Notes: generated from the sequence alone by a model not told the origin. A stretch of 64,000 nt of DNA from JAHIKV01 sp963733145 (GCA_963733145.1 CAVTCJ010000003.1:124001-188000), one strand, 5' to 3'; numbered from the stretch's first letter, positions 1 through 9,353 are shown. Numbers and translations are program-made.

Positions 1-189
1 CGGCGGCATGCCCTCGGGCGCGGCGGGAATCGAGGTCAACGGGGCGAGCGCTTGCCCGGCCGGGTTCGCGTCGCCGGCCGGCTTTTGACCGATCGCGGGC
101 GCCGCGAGAAATAGTGCTACCGCAGCGATGAACGCGGCCGAAGAGACCACCAACACAACCGTCGAGCGAGACCCGTGTGCCAAGCGCAT
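1..189 (-). CDS. Secreted protein, N-terminal part only (runs off the window)
   Basis: The minus strand reads 63 codons from an ATG at 189 to the window edge without a stop. A strong Shine-Dalgarno AGGAGG (complement of 196-201) sits six bases upstream, which fixes the start. The N-terminus has a short basic stretch (MRLAHGSRS), a hydrophobic segment of about 20 residues rich in V, A and L, and an APAIGQ-type signal peptidase I site; then an Ala/Pro/Gly-rich region begins. The protein is therefore exported. The functional domain lies outside the window, so no function can be assigned. Confidence 0.7.
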   Translation of the reverse strand, partial: MRLAHGSRSTVVLVVSSAAFIAAVALFLAAPAIGQKPAGDANPAGQALAPLTSIPAAPEGMPP

Positions 190-221
190 TATAATCCTCC
201 TGTAAAAACGCGGTTTAGTTT

Positions 222-304
222 AGTAGGGTGGGACAAGCGCAGCGCAGTCCCACCAATAGCCGTGAAATCATGGTGGGGCTGCGCTGCGCTTGTCCCACCC
301 TACT
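222..304. repeat. Palindromic intergenic repeat, GTAGGGTGGGAC family
   Basis: Two 33-base arms, nearly perfect inverted copies, are separated by a 17-base loop. The outer arm reads AGTAGGGTGGGACAAGCG and its complement closes the element. Related copies lie at 15724-15804, 55101-55178 and 58432-58513. It lies in the gap between the divergent secreted-protein gene and purM. Confidence 0.9.
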
Positions 305-389
305 CTTCGTCCTAGATATACCAACTTGCCAGCCCGGCGGCCGCTTGTCAATGGGCCGCGACTGCGGCTACAATGGCGGCAACTTGCTT

Positions 390-454
390 GGGCCTTGGGT
401 CTTAGGTCTTAGGTCTTCCCTAAGACCCAAGCCCTAAGACCCAAGCCCTAAGAC
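390..454. repeat. CTAAGACCCAAG short-period repeat with inverted arms
   Basis: Copies of GGTCTTAGGTCTT are followed at once by the inverse CTAAGACCCAAGCCCTAAGA. A second member lies at 61043-61128. It ends ten bases before the purM start, so it probably forms part of the purM leader. Confidence 0.8.
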
Positions 455-463
455 GCAAACACA

Positions 464-1540
464 ATGGCCAAAGCGACATACAAAGACGCGGGCGTCGATC
501 TGGAGGTTTACCGGCAGGCCATGGGCCGCCTGCCCCGGCTGCTGGCCCGCACCCGCACGCCGAGGGTATTGCCGCTCGATGGCGGGTTCGCCGGCCTCTT
601 CCAGCTCGATTTCTCCACGCGGCTCTTCGCCCGACGCTACAAAAACCCCGTGCTGGTCTCCTGCACCGACGGCGTGGGGACAAAGCTCAAGGTGGCCGTC
701 GAGATGGGCCGCCACGACACGGTCGGCATCGACCTGGTGGCGATGAGCGTCAACGATGCCCTCTGCTGCGGGGCCGAGCCGCTCTTCTTCCTCGACTACA
801 TCGCCATGCCCAAGGACAACCCGGAACTGCTCGAACAATTGGTCGAGGGGATCGCCGCCGGCTGCGTCGATGCCGAGAGCGCCCTGCTGGGCGGCGAGAC
901 CGCCATCCTGCCCGACCTCTACGCCCCGGGCGATTACGACTTGGCCGGCTTCTGTGTCGGCGTGGTCGAAAAGAAGCGGCTGATCGACGGCCGGGCCATC
1001 CAGCCCGACGACCTGGTCATCGGCGTGGCTTCGTCCGGGCTGCACTCGAACGGCTACAGCCTGGCGCGGAAGATCGCCTTCGGCATCGCCGGCCACAAGG
1101 TCGCGGACCACGTCGAGGAGCTGGGCCAGACGGTCGGCGAGGCCCTGCTGACGCCGACGCGGATCTACGTCCGGCCGGTGCGGAAGATCCTCGGCTACTA
1201 CCGGGTGAAGCACGTCGTCACGGGCATCGCCCACGTCACCGGCGGCGGGCTGTTCGAGAACCTCGAACGCATCCTGCCCGAGGGCATTCAAGTGGCGATC
1301 GACCGCGGCAGTTGGCCCATCCCGCCGATCTTCACCTGGCTGCAACGCCTCGGCGAAGTAGATCAAGAGGAGATGGAGCAGGTCTTCAACATGGGCCTCG
1401 GCCTGGTCCTGGTCGTCTCGCCCTTCTACGCCGAAAACATCCGCCGCATGTTAACCCGCGACGGGTTGGAAAATTGGCTAATCGGCCGCGTGCGGAAAGG
1501 GAAGCGGGGGGTGGTGTGGGGGAAGAAGAACGGAGGATGA
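464..1540 (+). CDS. purM: Phosphoribosylformylglycinamidine cyclo-ligase (AIR synthetase)
   Basis: Converts FGAM plus ATP to aminoimidazole ribonucleotide, step five of de novo purine synthesis, in the cytoplasm. The 358-residue protein has the usual PurM length. The hallmark D-G-V-G-T-K nucleotide/substrate motif is at residues 69-74, an A-M-S-V-N-D motif lies at about 91-96, and G-G-E-T-A at about 143. The conserved S-G-L-H-S-N-G-Y signature opens the C-terminal AIRS domain. It stands alone, not in a pur operon. ATG 464 is the first in-frame start after the CTAAGACC repeat. The Shine-Dalgarno is weak, as is common in this group. No defects are seen. Confidence 0.96.
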   Translation: MAKATYKDAGVDLEVYRQAMGRLPRLLARTRTPRVLPLDGGFAGLFQLDFSTRLFARRYKNPVLVSCTDGVGTKLKVAVEMGRHDTVGIDLVAMSVNDALCCGAEPLFFLDYIAMPKDNPELLEQLVEGIAAGCVDAESALLGGETAILPDLYAPGDYDLAGFCVGVVEKKRLIDGRAIQPDDLVIGVASSGLHSNGYSLARKIAFGIAGHKVADHVEELGQTVGEALLTPTRIYVRPVRKILGYYRVKHVVTGIAHVTGGGLFENLERILPEGIQVAIDRGSWPIPPIFTWLQRLGEVDQEEMEQVFNMGLGLVLVVSPFYAENIRRMLTRDGLENWLIGRVRKGKRGVVWGKKNGG

Positions 1541-1611
1541 GTAGGTAGACAGAGCCTCAAATCGGTGGATCATGTTATTGTTCCATCGGTTTCTTCTCCA
1601 AGGAATACAAA

Positions 1612-2019
1612 ATGAATAAGAAATTTTTTTTCTTCGTGCTAATCCCCATCCTACTCTCTTGCTCTCGAAATGATGATGTCATTCTAGCTGTTAGGAAGCA
1701 ACAAAAAGTTCTTCCCAAAAAGGTCAATTCGTTTATCACATGGAAGGAAATCAAATTAGAGGACAAAAAAATCATAAACGTATATGTTGTCAATCAAGAT
1801 GATTTAAACCTACCTCTCGCAATGGCTCTGACAGAACTCAAGCTATTTGGAAAATCCAATATTCTCAAGGGATTGAGGAACAATACTGGCTTGAAATCGA
1901 TTTTGCGCAAGGGATATACTTTTACGTACAGATATTTCGACAAGGACGCTAAACCACTTCATGAATTCGACATTGTCCAAGCGGATGTGGAAACCAATTC
2001 CAACAATCATCACGAATAA
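1612..2019 (+). CDS. Hypothetical lipoprotein, low GC
   Basis: A 135-residue protein with a classical lipoprotein signal: MNKKFFFFVLIPILLSC, with the lipobox Cys at residue 17. The mature part has no domain I recognise; it is Lys/Asn-rich and ends in a hydrophilic NSNNHHE tail. Base and codon use are strikingly AT-rich compared with purM next door (runs such as aaattttttttct), which suggests recent acquisition from a low-GC donor. It is probably anchored in a membrane. Function unknown. Confidence 0.65.
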   Translation: MNKKFFFFVLIPILLSCSRNDDVILAVRKQQKVLPKKVNSFITWKEIKLEDKKIINVYVVNQDDLNLPLAMALTELKLFGKSNILKGLRNNTGLKSILRKGYTFTYRYFDKDAKPLHEFDIVQADVETNSNNHHE

Positions 2020-2072
2020 TATGTAATTCGCGCACTACGCGTGCCGGGCCTCAAGAGTGAAAGGACTTTGCC

Positions 2073-2306
2073 GTGACGCATCAGAACGTGAAAAAGTATA
2101 TCTCCCATTGGGTGCCGGCGATTTTTTGCGCTATCCTCTCGTACATGGCACTTTACATGCAAATGAGTTCTGACTCGGGGGCGTGGAAGCCGGCTTTTTA
2201 TTGCTTCCTTCCCATGTGCTTCTTCGGCGTTGGACAAACGACCTTGCGCATGCAACATGAGATTAGCGAATTGCGAAAACAGGTTGCCGAGTTGCAGAAT
2301 AAATGA
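2073..2306 (+). CDS. Small membrane protein, hypothetical
   Basis: 77 residues from a GTG start (2073). Two hydrophobic helices span about residues 13-30 and 40-55, followed by an amphipathic, probably coiled-coil tail (HEISELRKQVAELQNK). The architecture is two membrane spans plus a short cytoplasmic coil. Function cannot be inferred. GC is lower than in the core genes. The translation start is not certain because no strong Shine-Dalgarno is visible. Confidence 0.45.
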   Translation: MTHQNVKKYISHWVPAIFCAILSYMALYMQMSSDSGAWKPAFYCFLPMCFFGVGQTTLRMQHEISELRKQVAELQNK

Positions 2307-2497
2307 GGAAGCTCGCCTATTGCACCCTTGTAAGAGCTTTGGGACAAGAACCTGCAACGTTGGGCATGAAACAACGACAAGCCAAGCGAATCCATGGTGA
2401 CCTTCAGCCCGAATCATAAGTTCATTCTTGAGTTAAGCAATCCGAGCGGATACAATGAATTGATGAAGCGGGAACATTCTTTTGGGAGTAGTCTCCA

Positions 2498-2749
2498 ATG
2501 TCCGAAATCACCCTTTCGATTGCCGATCAGTCGTTAATCGCGCTGAAGTTGTCTCCTCAGCAGGCTGGCGAGGAATTACGTTTGGCGGCGGCCGTGAAGA
2601 TGTATGAACTGGGGCGGCTCTCCTCCGGCGCTGCGGCCCAGTTGGCCGGGATACCCAAGCCATTGTTTTTAATGAAACTCGGCGAATACGGCGTGGACAC
2701 ATTCCGCTTGAGCAAGGAGGAACTCCAGCAGGAGACGCCCCTTGTCTGA
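2498..2749 (+). CDS. UPF0175-family antitoxin
   Basis: 83 residues resembling UPF0175 antitoxins: an N-terminal beta strand, then the helical segment ELRLAAAVKMYELGRLSSGAAAQLAGIPKPLFLMKLGEYGV, which is the diagnostic 'A..lye.g.iSsgkAA.lAgis..eFl..l' pattern. It probably binds and neutralises the product of the next gene and represses the shared promoter. The stop overlaps the toxin start by eight bases, so the two are translationally coupled. Confidence 0.85.
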   Translation: MSEITLSIADQSLIALKLSPQQAGEELRLAAAVKMYELGRLSSGAAAQLAGIPKPLFLMKLGEYGVDTFRLSKEELQQETPLV

Positions 2750-3230
2750 AACCATTTGCAACACGTCTCCCCTTCAATATCTGCACCAACTCGGCCGGCT
2801 TCATTTGCTGCCCGATTTGGTCGGTCGAATCATAGTGCCACCAGCAGTGGCCGGTGAATTATCGGCAGGCATAAAACTTGGAGTCGATCTGCCTCTAATT
2901 GAAAAATTGGAGTGGGTTGATATCCGCGAGCCACGGAGTGCTCCGGTCATTCCTATGGTCGTGGATTTGGGGGCCGGCGAAACGGAAGTATTGGCATTGG
3001 CCTTGGAATCCGGCGATGCCAAGGTGTTGCTCGACGACGCTTTGGCACGGCGAGTAGCGGTGATGCTCGATTTGAATTTCCGCGGCACATTGGGGTTATT
3101 GCTCGATGCAAAACAGAGTCGCTTGATCGCCGATATCAAGCCGCTGGTGAATCATCTCAAATCACTGGGATTTCGTCTCGATCAAAACACGGAATGCTGC
3201 GTTTTAGAGCTTGCCGGCGAACTGGATTAA
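2742..3230 (+). CDS. DUF3368 toxin-like protein (PIN-fold relative)
   Basis: 162 residues starting at TTG 2742 inside the end of the antitoxin gene. It has the DUF3368 layout: N-S/T-S-P-L near the N-terminus (CNTSPLQYLHQLG), a central L-G-x-G-E-T-E motif at about residues 81-87 and a LLDDALAR stretch with paired acidic residues. These match the conserved acidic sites of the PIN-like superfamily, so RNase activity is likely. It forms a TA pair with the upstream UPF0175 gene. Confidence 0.85.
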   Translation: MSETICNTSPLQYLHQLGRLHLLPDLVGRIIVPPAVAGELSAGIKLGVDLPLIEKLEWVDIREPRSAPVIPMVVDLGAGETEVLALALESGDAKVLLDDALARRVAVMLDLNFRGTLGLLLDAKQSRLIADIKPLVNHLKSLGFRLDQNTECCVLELAGELD

Positions 3231-3284
3231 CATTCCTATCGAACCCCACGGGCTGGGGCATGACGCAACGACAAGCCAAACGAG

Positions 3285-3412
3285 AGGACGAGGGACGAAT
3301 AAAGGGACGAATCAAGGGGTCGGGAGTATTTATTCTTGCTTGGTGATTGAGGTCATTCGCCCGGCGGTTCTGACTCGCGATTAAAGACTCCGGCCCCTTT
3401 ATTCCCGCGCCT
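3285..3412. repeat. Dispersed repeat with CCTTTATTC motifs
   Basis: This stretch carries several TTTATTC/GAATAAA motifs and a core (ATTCTTGCTTGGTGATTGAG and on) that matches, in inverse orientation and with several differences, the block at 41945-42060. The shared words include GCGATTAAAGACTCC. A smaller unit, CAACGACAAGCCAA, occurs at 2367-2390 and again near 3260. No protein is encoded. Confidence 0.65.
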
Positions 3413-3851
3413 AAGGAGCAAGGACCTCGATTTCGTCGAACGGGTGGAAGTCGGATTCGTTGAAAGTGTAAATCTTGCGAATGCCATTGCCCAGCATTGA
3501 CGCAACCAATTGCACGTCGAAAGTCTCTCCCCGCGTCACGGGTCTTTTTCGCATCAAGTCGAGCCATCGTTCCACGATGTCGTCAGGAATCGAAAGCAAG
3601 CGTACTCCAGGCATGGCGATAAATCGTTCGACAACGGCAATTGCCTCGGCGGGCTGCCGAGGTTCGGTAACGCGACGGGAATCGGTAATAATGGCATAGA
3701 ATTCCGCAAGATTTTGCGGCGCGACGCAGAATTCGATTTGCCCCGCCTGAGCCCGATCCAGCAAGGCTCTTGAACGCTGGTGATGCGGCGAATCTTGAAG
3801 CACGGAATAAACGAGAACGTTGGAATCGACCAACGCGAGGTCATCAGACAT
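3411..3851 (-). CDS. VapC-like PIN-domain ribonuclease toxin
   Basis: 146 residues with a complete PIN domain. V-D-S-N-V-L near residue 9 gives the first metal-binding Asp. Ala-Glu-Phe at about 50 gives a second acidic residue, and F-D-V-Q-L-V-A and the C-terminal F-N-E-S-D-F supply the rest of the site. PIN toxins cleave RNA with Mg2+. Its start overlaps the stop of the small upstream gene by eight bases, the classic antitoxin-then-toxin order. Confidence 0.88.
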   Translation of the reverse strand: MSDDLALVDSNVLVYSVLQDSPHHQRSRALLDRAQAGQIEFCVAPQNLAEFYAIITDSRRVTEPRQPAEAIAVVERFIAMPGVRLLSIPDDIVERWLDLMRKRPVTRGETFDVQLVASMLGNGIRKIYTFNESDFHPFDEIEVLAP

Positions 3852-4026
3852 CTTCGTATATCTCCCTGCGGCTCAGCTCGCCGACGGCCTTGCCCGGCCA
3901 GCGGGGAAGCGGCTTCGGCGAGGCCGGCTTTTCGGGCGGATGCAGCTCCTTGCGCATCGTCTCGACCACTACCTCCATTGCTTTCACTACCGTATCGGGC
4001 AAGCCTTCCACGTTGATCGTTTTCAT
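3844..4026 (-). CDS. VapB-like antitoxin
   Basis: 60 residues from ATG 4026. I chose this internal start over a longer in-frame one because MKTINVEGLPDTVVKAMEVV is a typical short beta-helix antitoxin N-terminus. The C-terminal half is Pro/Lys-rich (HPPEKPASPKPLPRWPGKA), consistent with an unstructured toxin-wrapping tail. It is coupled to the PIN toxin by an eight-base overlap. It probably acts as DNA-binding autorepressor. Confidence 0.78.
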   Translation of the reverse strand: MKTINVEGLPDTVVKAMEVVVETMRKELHPPEKPASPKPLPRWPGKAVGELSRREIYEDV

Positions 4027-4196
4027 GCGTCTGACCTTCTTTCCAGTGCGACGGAAAGTATCTACCGGACAAGTTCCCGTGGCCCCTATTGGTAGTATAT
4101 CGCCCGATACCGTATTGGTCAACATTCATCGGATCATTTCTCAGAATGCGTCCGGCCAATCCGCCAAGTAGCATGGGAGAAACCCCGTTGCATGAC

Positions 4197-4350
4197 ATCA
4201 TAAAGCCGCGACCGTTGGTCGCGCCGGTTGGGGATTGCGGCGTTTTCGAGCCGCTCCAGGGCGCACCAACGCCAAGCGGCTTTGTGGGACGCGAGACCGC
4301 GGCCACGGAGCGGCCGGGCTGTGCGTTCCCATGCGGAGCATGGGAACGAG
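4197..4350. repeat. Intergenic repeat stretch (4027-4374): CCGCGACC dyad and CCCATGCGGAGCATGGG hairpin
   Basis: The gap between the VapBC pair and the DsbD gene contains no ORF I trust. It holds a GCGACCGTTGGTCGC palindrome near 4208 and the hairpin TTCCCATGCGGAGCATGGGAA at about 4328-4349. The hairpin family recurs at 18917, 50597 and, in variants, at 6232, 52167 and 52270. Confidence 0.7.
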
Positions 4351-4374
4351 GCGGGAGTTGGCGAGCGGGGAAGC

Positions 4375-6169
4375 TCATTGCGGCTTCGACGGGCCCGCCT
4401 GCTTTAGGATTTCAAGCACGTCGCTCTCGGAAATCACGTCCGGCCGAACGATCGGCGGCGCGTCGGGCGGCTGGGCGGGCCAGACGGCAAGCAGCGGGAT
4501 TGAATTGAAGCCCAACTCGTTGATCATCTTCTTGATCGTCTCCGAGCGGTCGGTCCAGTCGGCCTCCAGCGGAACGACGCCGTTGGCGCGGATCAAATCC
4601 AACACGGCCTGCCGCTCGATCGCCCGCCACGAGTTGAGCTTGCAGTTCGGACACCAGTCGGCGGTGAAATCGACCATCACGGTCTTGCCTTCGTCGCGGG
4701 CCTGTTGCAGGGCCTCGGGCGTGAACGGCTTCCAGGGGATGATCGGCTCCCAGAACAGGAAGGTAAAGGCGAAACGCCCCAGCAGCACCGCCACCACAAT
4801 CGCTCCCATCCAGGCCGTCGCCTTGACCGACGGCGCGGCCGTGGCGGGCGTCCGGCCGATCCACCAGCAGCCGATCGTGAGCCCCAGCAGCAGCGTCATC
4901 GTGGGCAGGTAATACGACTTGCTCAAGGTGCTGAACAGATAGATCACCGTGGCCGCGAGCAGGAAGCCCATCACCTGCTTGAAGGTCTCCATCCAGGCGC
5001 CGGGCTTGGGCAGATAGTGGATCAGTTTCGGAAAGGCGCCGATCACCAGATAGGGCGAGGCCATGCCCAAGCCGACCGCCGCGAAGATGCCGTAGACCAG
5101 CGCGGGCGGCTTGCCCAGCAGGAAGCCGAACACCGATCCGAGGAACGGCCCGCTGCACGGCGTGGCGAGGATCGTGGTGAAAACGCCCTTGAAGAAGGCC
5201 CCGCCGGGCCCTTCGCGGGTTTGCAGTTCGCCGGCCTTGCCCGACCCGACGAAGCCGGGAATCGGAATTTCCCACACGCCGAGGAAGCTCAGCGCCATGA
5301 CGAAGACCAGCGCGGCCATGGCCACCTTGAACCAGGGGAGGGTGAACTGCTCGCCCCAGGCCAGGCCGGCGCCGACGGCCAGCGCGGCCAGCGCCAGGAA
5401 CACGGCGATCATGCCGATCGAGTACCAGACGTTCAGGGCGAAGATGCGGCCGCGGCTTTCGCCCCCCTGCTGCATGAAGGCCAGCAGCTTCAGGCTGATG
5501 ACCGGCAGGACGCAGGGCATCACGTTGAGAATCAAGCCGCCCAGGAAGGCGAAGCAGAGTTGCGTGAGGACCTCGAGCAACGACAGCGGTTGTTCGGCCG
5601 CGGCCGGCGGGCCCGACAGCGGCGGCGCGCTCGCAAAGGCGGCCGTGAAGGGTATATCGCGCGGCGGCAGACACGTTTTCGCATCGCACGCCATCAGGGT
5701 CACATTGCCGGGGATTTTCAGCCTTCGCCGGATCGACGCCGGAAGCGAACTTCAGCGGCGCGTGCCAGACGACCGTGCCGTGATGGGTCTCGACCGTGAG
5801 GTTGTCGAACGCCGGTTCTCGTTTTTTTTCCGGCGGGACCGAGGGGACGAACTTGCCGGCCAGTTGGACGCCCGGCGGCAGATTGGGTGTGATTTTCGTG
5901 GCGATCGGTCCGCCCGGCGGCTGCGTGATCGAGTAGATGTGCCAGCCCGGCGCGATCTTGGCGGTGACGAACAACTCGCCCGGCTTTCCACCGGCGGGCG
6001 CGGTGAAAGAGGCACTCACCGTGACCACGTTTTTATCTTGGCCGCCGGAATCGAACAGGCCGCCGATAGATGTTGATGACGACGGGTCTTCGAGTTTGAG
6101 TTGAGCGTTGGCGGCGGGCGGCGCGAGCAGTGCGGCCGTGAGGAAAACGAATATCGGTATGCGATGCAA
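4375..6169 (-). CDS. DsbD-like thiol:disulfide transport protein (one frameshift)
   Basis: DsbD family proteins move electrons across the inner membrane to periplasmic disulfide partners. TTG 6169 follows AGGAG by six bases and opens a signal peptide (FVFLTAALLAPPAANA). The periplasmic N-domain follows and carries L-M-A-C-D-A-K-T-C-L-P-P, the two-cysteine motif of cDsbD-type domains. Then come about eight membrane segments with N-V-M-P-C-V-L-P and T-P-C-S-G-P-F, the transmembrane Cys pair. A C-terminal thioredoxin-like domain has W-C-P-N-C-K. A single-base shift near 5712 (CCCCGG context) splits the gene into 5713-6169 and 4375-5703. The fit of both halves suggests an indel error or very recent damage. 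Confidence 0.85.
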
Positions 6170-6189
6170 GGGATGCTCCTGATGTGTTC

Positions 6190-6282
6190 GTAGGGTGCGT
6201 GAAACGCACCACGGAATTACATTCACCTCGTTCCCATGCAGAGCGTGGGAACAAGGCGGCTGGTGCGTTTCACGCACCCTAC
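6190..6282. repeat. Composite palindrome: GTGCGTTTCACGCACC outer arms around a CCCATGC hairpin
   Basis: The outer arms GTAGGGTGCGTGAAACGCAC and the exact inverse flank an inner GTTCCCATGCAGAGCGTGGGAAC hairpin at 6232-6254. One palindrome family is thus nested in another. A relative with the same outer arms lies at 54553-54702. The rest of the 6170-6511 gap holds no recognisable gene. Confidence 0.85.
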
Positions 6283-6511
6283 AATCCTGTTCAGTATGCC
6301 CCCGCGCGGAGCGTGGAAACAAGACGAAAACACCGAAATCTTACGCATATTCCGAATCTTCGGCAATGGACTGGTAATCGGTGTGAATTCAGCTAAACTA
6401 GGGTATGTTTGACGCCATATTCCGCTTGCAGGAAAAGCACCCACCTTACCCCGCCATCCGGTGGGTCCGTCGGTCCAATTTACACATTTCCTCTTGCTTA
6501 GGAACACCTCC

Positions 6512-9153
6512 ATGAAGAACCGTCTGTTGTTGTTTGGCCCCATTGCAGCCGTTTTGTTTTGTCTGTTGGTCGCCCCGCTGGCCTTGGCCGACGACGCCAA
6601 AAAACCGGAGCCGTCGCCTTACGAGAAACTGACCGCCGGCGCCCGATCCATCGACGGCTTCGTCAAGCTGGACCTGAAGGGCGAGAAGCTGATCGGCGAG
6701 ATTTCGCCGGGCGATCTGAACAAGGACATCATGGTGCTGATCGCCATCGCCCGGGGCATCGGCGAGATGCCCCTGCTCGGCGGCATGACCTGGGACAACG
6801 GCGACGATTGGATTTGGCAGTTCCGCAAGGTCGAAAACCGCATCCAGATCGTCCGCCGCAACGTCCGCTTCACCGCGGCGAAAGGCTCGCCGGAGGCGAA
6901 GGCCGTGCATCTGTCCTACACCGACAGCATCCTCTTCAGCCTGCCGATCATCACGACCAGTCCGAAGGGCGACTTCGTGGTCGATCTGACGCCGGTCTTC
7001 ATGAGCGACCTGCCGCAGTTCTCCCAGGTGTTGAAGGGATTCCGCTTCGCCCCCGACCGGTCGAGCTATACCAAGGTGAAGGGCTTCCAGGACAACGTGG
7101 AGATCGAGATGGCGGCCACCTACGCCGCCATGGTTGGGCAGGAGACGAACACCGTCCCCGACACGCGCGGCGTGACGATCTACGTCCACTACTCGCTCAG
7201 CCGGCTGAAAGCGACCGGCTATCAGCCCCGTCTGGCCGACGACCGCGTGGGGCACTTCATCACGGTCGTCAAGGACTATTCCAAGACGGGCCTGAACGAC
7301 CGCTTCGTCCGCTATGTGAACCGCTGGGACCTCCGCAAGGCCGATCCCTCGGCCAAGGTCTCGCCGCCGGCCACGCCGATCATCTTCTGGATCGACAAGA
7401 CGATGCCCTACGAGTACCGGGGCGCGGTCCGCGAAGGAATTCTGGAGTGGAACAAGTGCTTCGAGAAGGTCGGCTTCTCCGACGCCATCGAGGTCCGCCA
7501 GCAGCCGGACGACGCCGAATGGGACGCCGAGGATATCAACTACAACACACTGCGGTGGATCACCGCCAGCGCGGGTTTCGCCCGGGGCCCCAGCCGCGTC
7601 AATCCCACGAACGGCCAAATCCTCGATGCCGACATCATTTTCGACGCCGATTTCATCGAGTTCTGGAAGAGCTATTTCGGTTGGAGCGATACGGGCAAGC
7701 CGGCTCCGGCCTCGCTCAAAGCGCTCGATTTGAGCGGCCTGCTGGGCGCCGACCGGCCGGCCGCGTTCCGCTTCGGTCCCGACGCGCTCTCCGATTGCGA
7801 ATACAGCCAGGGTATGGCCCAGCAGATGGCTTTCGGCACGATGGCCCTGGCCGCCGCCGGAAAAGAGGGAGGCCGGCTCACCAAGGACGAGATCGACAAG
7901 CTGCTCTACCAGGGCATCCGCTCGATCACCGTGCATGAAGTCGGCCACACGCTCGGCCTGCGGCACAACTTCAAGGCCAGCACGATGTTGACCATGGACG
8001 AGGTCAACGACCCGCAAAAGACCCGCTCGGTCGGCATGGCCAGCTCGGTGATGGACTACCTGCCGGTGAACGTCTCGCCGAAGGGCAAGAAACAGGGCGA
8101 TTTCTTCAACCTGGTCTGCGGCCCGTACGATTATTGGGCCATCGAGTACGCCTACAACCTTTGCCCGGCGGCACCGAGAAGGAAGCTCCCGCCCTGGAGA
8201 AGATCGCCTCCCGCTGCACCGAGAAGGACTTGCAGTACGCCACCGACGAGGACGCGCACGGCATGGCCCTCGACCCGCTGACCAATCTGTTCGACCTGAG
8301 CAGCGACCCGATCGAGTTCACCGCCCGCCGGCTCGAACTGATCAAGCAGGTCATGCCGAATCTGGTCGATCGCGTGACCAGCAAGGGGGACAGCTACGAG
8401 CGCGTGCGGCAGGCGTTTGCCCTGATCCTGCGTGAATACGACCGGAGCACGCACTTCGTCGCCCGCTACATCGGCGGCGAGTACGTCCACCGCGACCACA
8501 AGGGCGATCCGCACGCCCGGCCGCCGTTCGTGCCCGTCGAGCCGAAGAAACAGCGGGAGGCCCTGGCGTTCATGGAAAAGAACATCCTCGGCCCCGACGC
8601 CTTCCAGTTTCCGCCGGCGCTGTACGATTACCTCGCCCCGCACCACTGGTATCAGTGGGGCAAGGACCTGCCGAAGCGGCCCGAAGTTCCCGTGCTGGCC
8701 ACGATGCTGGCCATCCAAAACCGGGTGCTGGACCAGGTGATGGCGCCGGTCACGCTGTCGCGGCTCTTGGACACCGAGGTGAAAGTGCCCGCCGATAAGG
8801 ACGCCTTCACCGCCGCCGAGTTGCTCGGCAGCCTCACCAAGACCGTCTTCCAGGAGACCGGGGACCTGAAGGAGGGCAAGTTCACCAACCGCAAGCCGGC
8901 CATTCCCGCCCTGCGGCGCAACTTGCAGCAGCACTATTTCCGCCGCTTGGCCGATCTGGCGATGGACCAGTCGAACGCCCCGGCCGATTGCCAGACGCTG
9001 GCCGCGGCCGAACTCGACCGGCTGGAGGTCCGCATCCGCGAAGTCCTCGGCGGCAAGGCCCAATTGGACGACTACACCCGCGCCCACCTGACCGATTTGG
9101 CCTCCCGCATCCGCAAGGTGCTCGACGCCCGGCTGGAATTGGAGAAGCCCTGA
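6512..9153 (+). CDS. Secreted zinc-dependent metalloprotease, DUF5117 type (one frameshift)
   Basis: ATG 6512 opens a clear signal peptide (MKNRLLLFGPIAAVLFCLL, cleavage after LALA). The N-terminal half resembles DUF5117, found before metzincin-like catalytic domains. The catalytic motif H-E-V-G-H-T-L-G-L-R-H-N begins at residue 475: His475, Glu476, His479 and His485 match the extended HExxHxxGxxH zinc site, and a downstream V-M-D-Y fits the Met-turn. The frame shifts once near 8158, after the Met-turn; the second half (to 9153) continues with a helical C-terminal region. Combined length of about 880 residues is usual for the family. The substrate is unknown. The last codons lie inside a 17-bp tandem repeat. 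Confidence 0.85.
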
Positions 9154-9209
9154 GGCGGGAGAAGGCCTGAGGCGGGAGAAGCCCTGAGGCGGGAGAAGCC
9201 CTGAGGCGG
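9142..9209. repeat. Four tandem copies of a 17-bp unit spanning a stop codon
   Basis: GAGAAGCCCTGAGGCGG is repeated four times (9142, 9159, 9176, 9193); the second copy has one C-to-G change. The first copy contains the TGA stop of the metalloprotease. Because 17 is not a multiple of three, each unit presents TGA in a new frame. Confidence 0.95.
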
Positions 9210-9222
9210 GGATTTGAAAATC

Positions 9223-9335
9223 TCCCCTCTCCCTTTGGGAGAGGGGCCGGGGGTGAGGGCGGGTCGCGGTTTTCCGCTATCTAAAGCCCAACGCGGCCCT
9301 CACCCTAACCCTCTCCCAAAGGGAGAGGGGACCTA
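9223..9335. repeat. CCCTCTCCCTTTGGGAGAGGG palindromic repeat
   Basis: Two hairpins (CCCTCTCCCTTTGGGAGAGG and CTCTCCCAAAGGGAGAG) are joined by GGGTGAGGGC / GCCCTCACCCTAACC arms. The same family occurs inside the murF coding sequence at 49321-49395. Confidence 0.9.
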
Positions 9336-9353
9336 ATTTCGCGTCAATTCACC

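Noticed and set aside
222..304. CRISPR-like repeats
   Set aside because: The palindromic repeats are dispersed, not arrayed with spacers, and no cas gene is present. No CRISPR array was seen.
434..1366. Long minus-strand ORF opposite purM
   Set aside because: It is a shadow of the GC-rich purM frame; its composition (Asp/Val/Gly/Arg-rich without domains) is typical of antisense reading.
2010..2417. Minus-strand ORF across the small membrane-protein gene
   Set aside because: No start context or motif; antisense to a more plausible gene.
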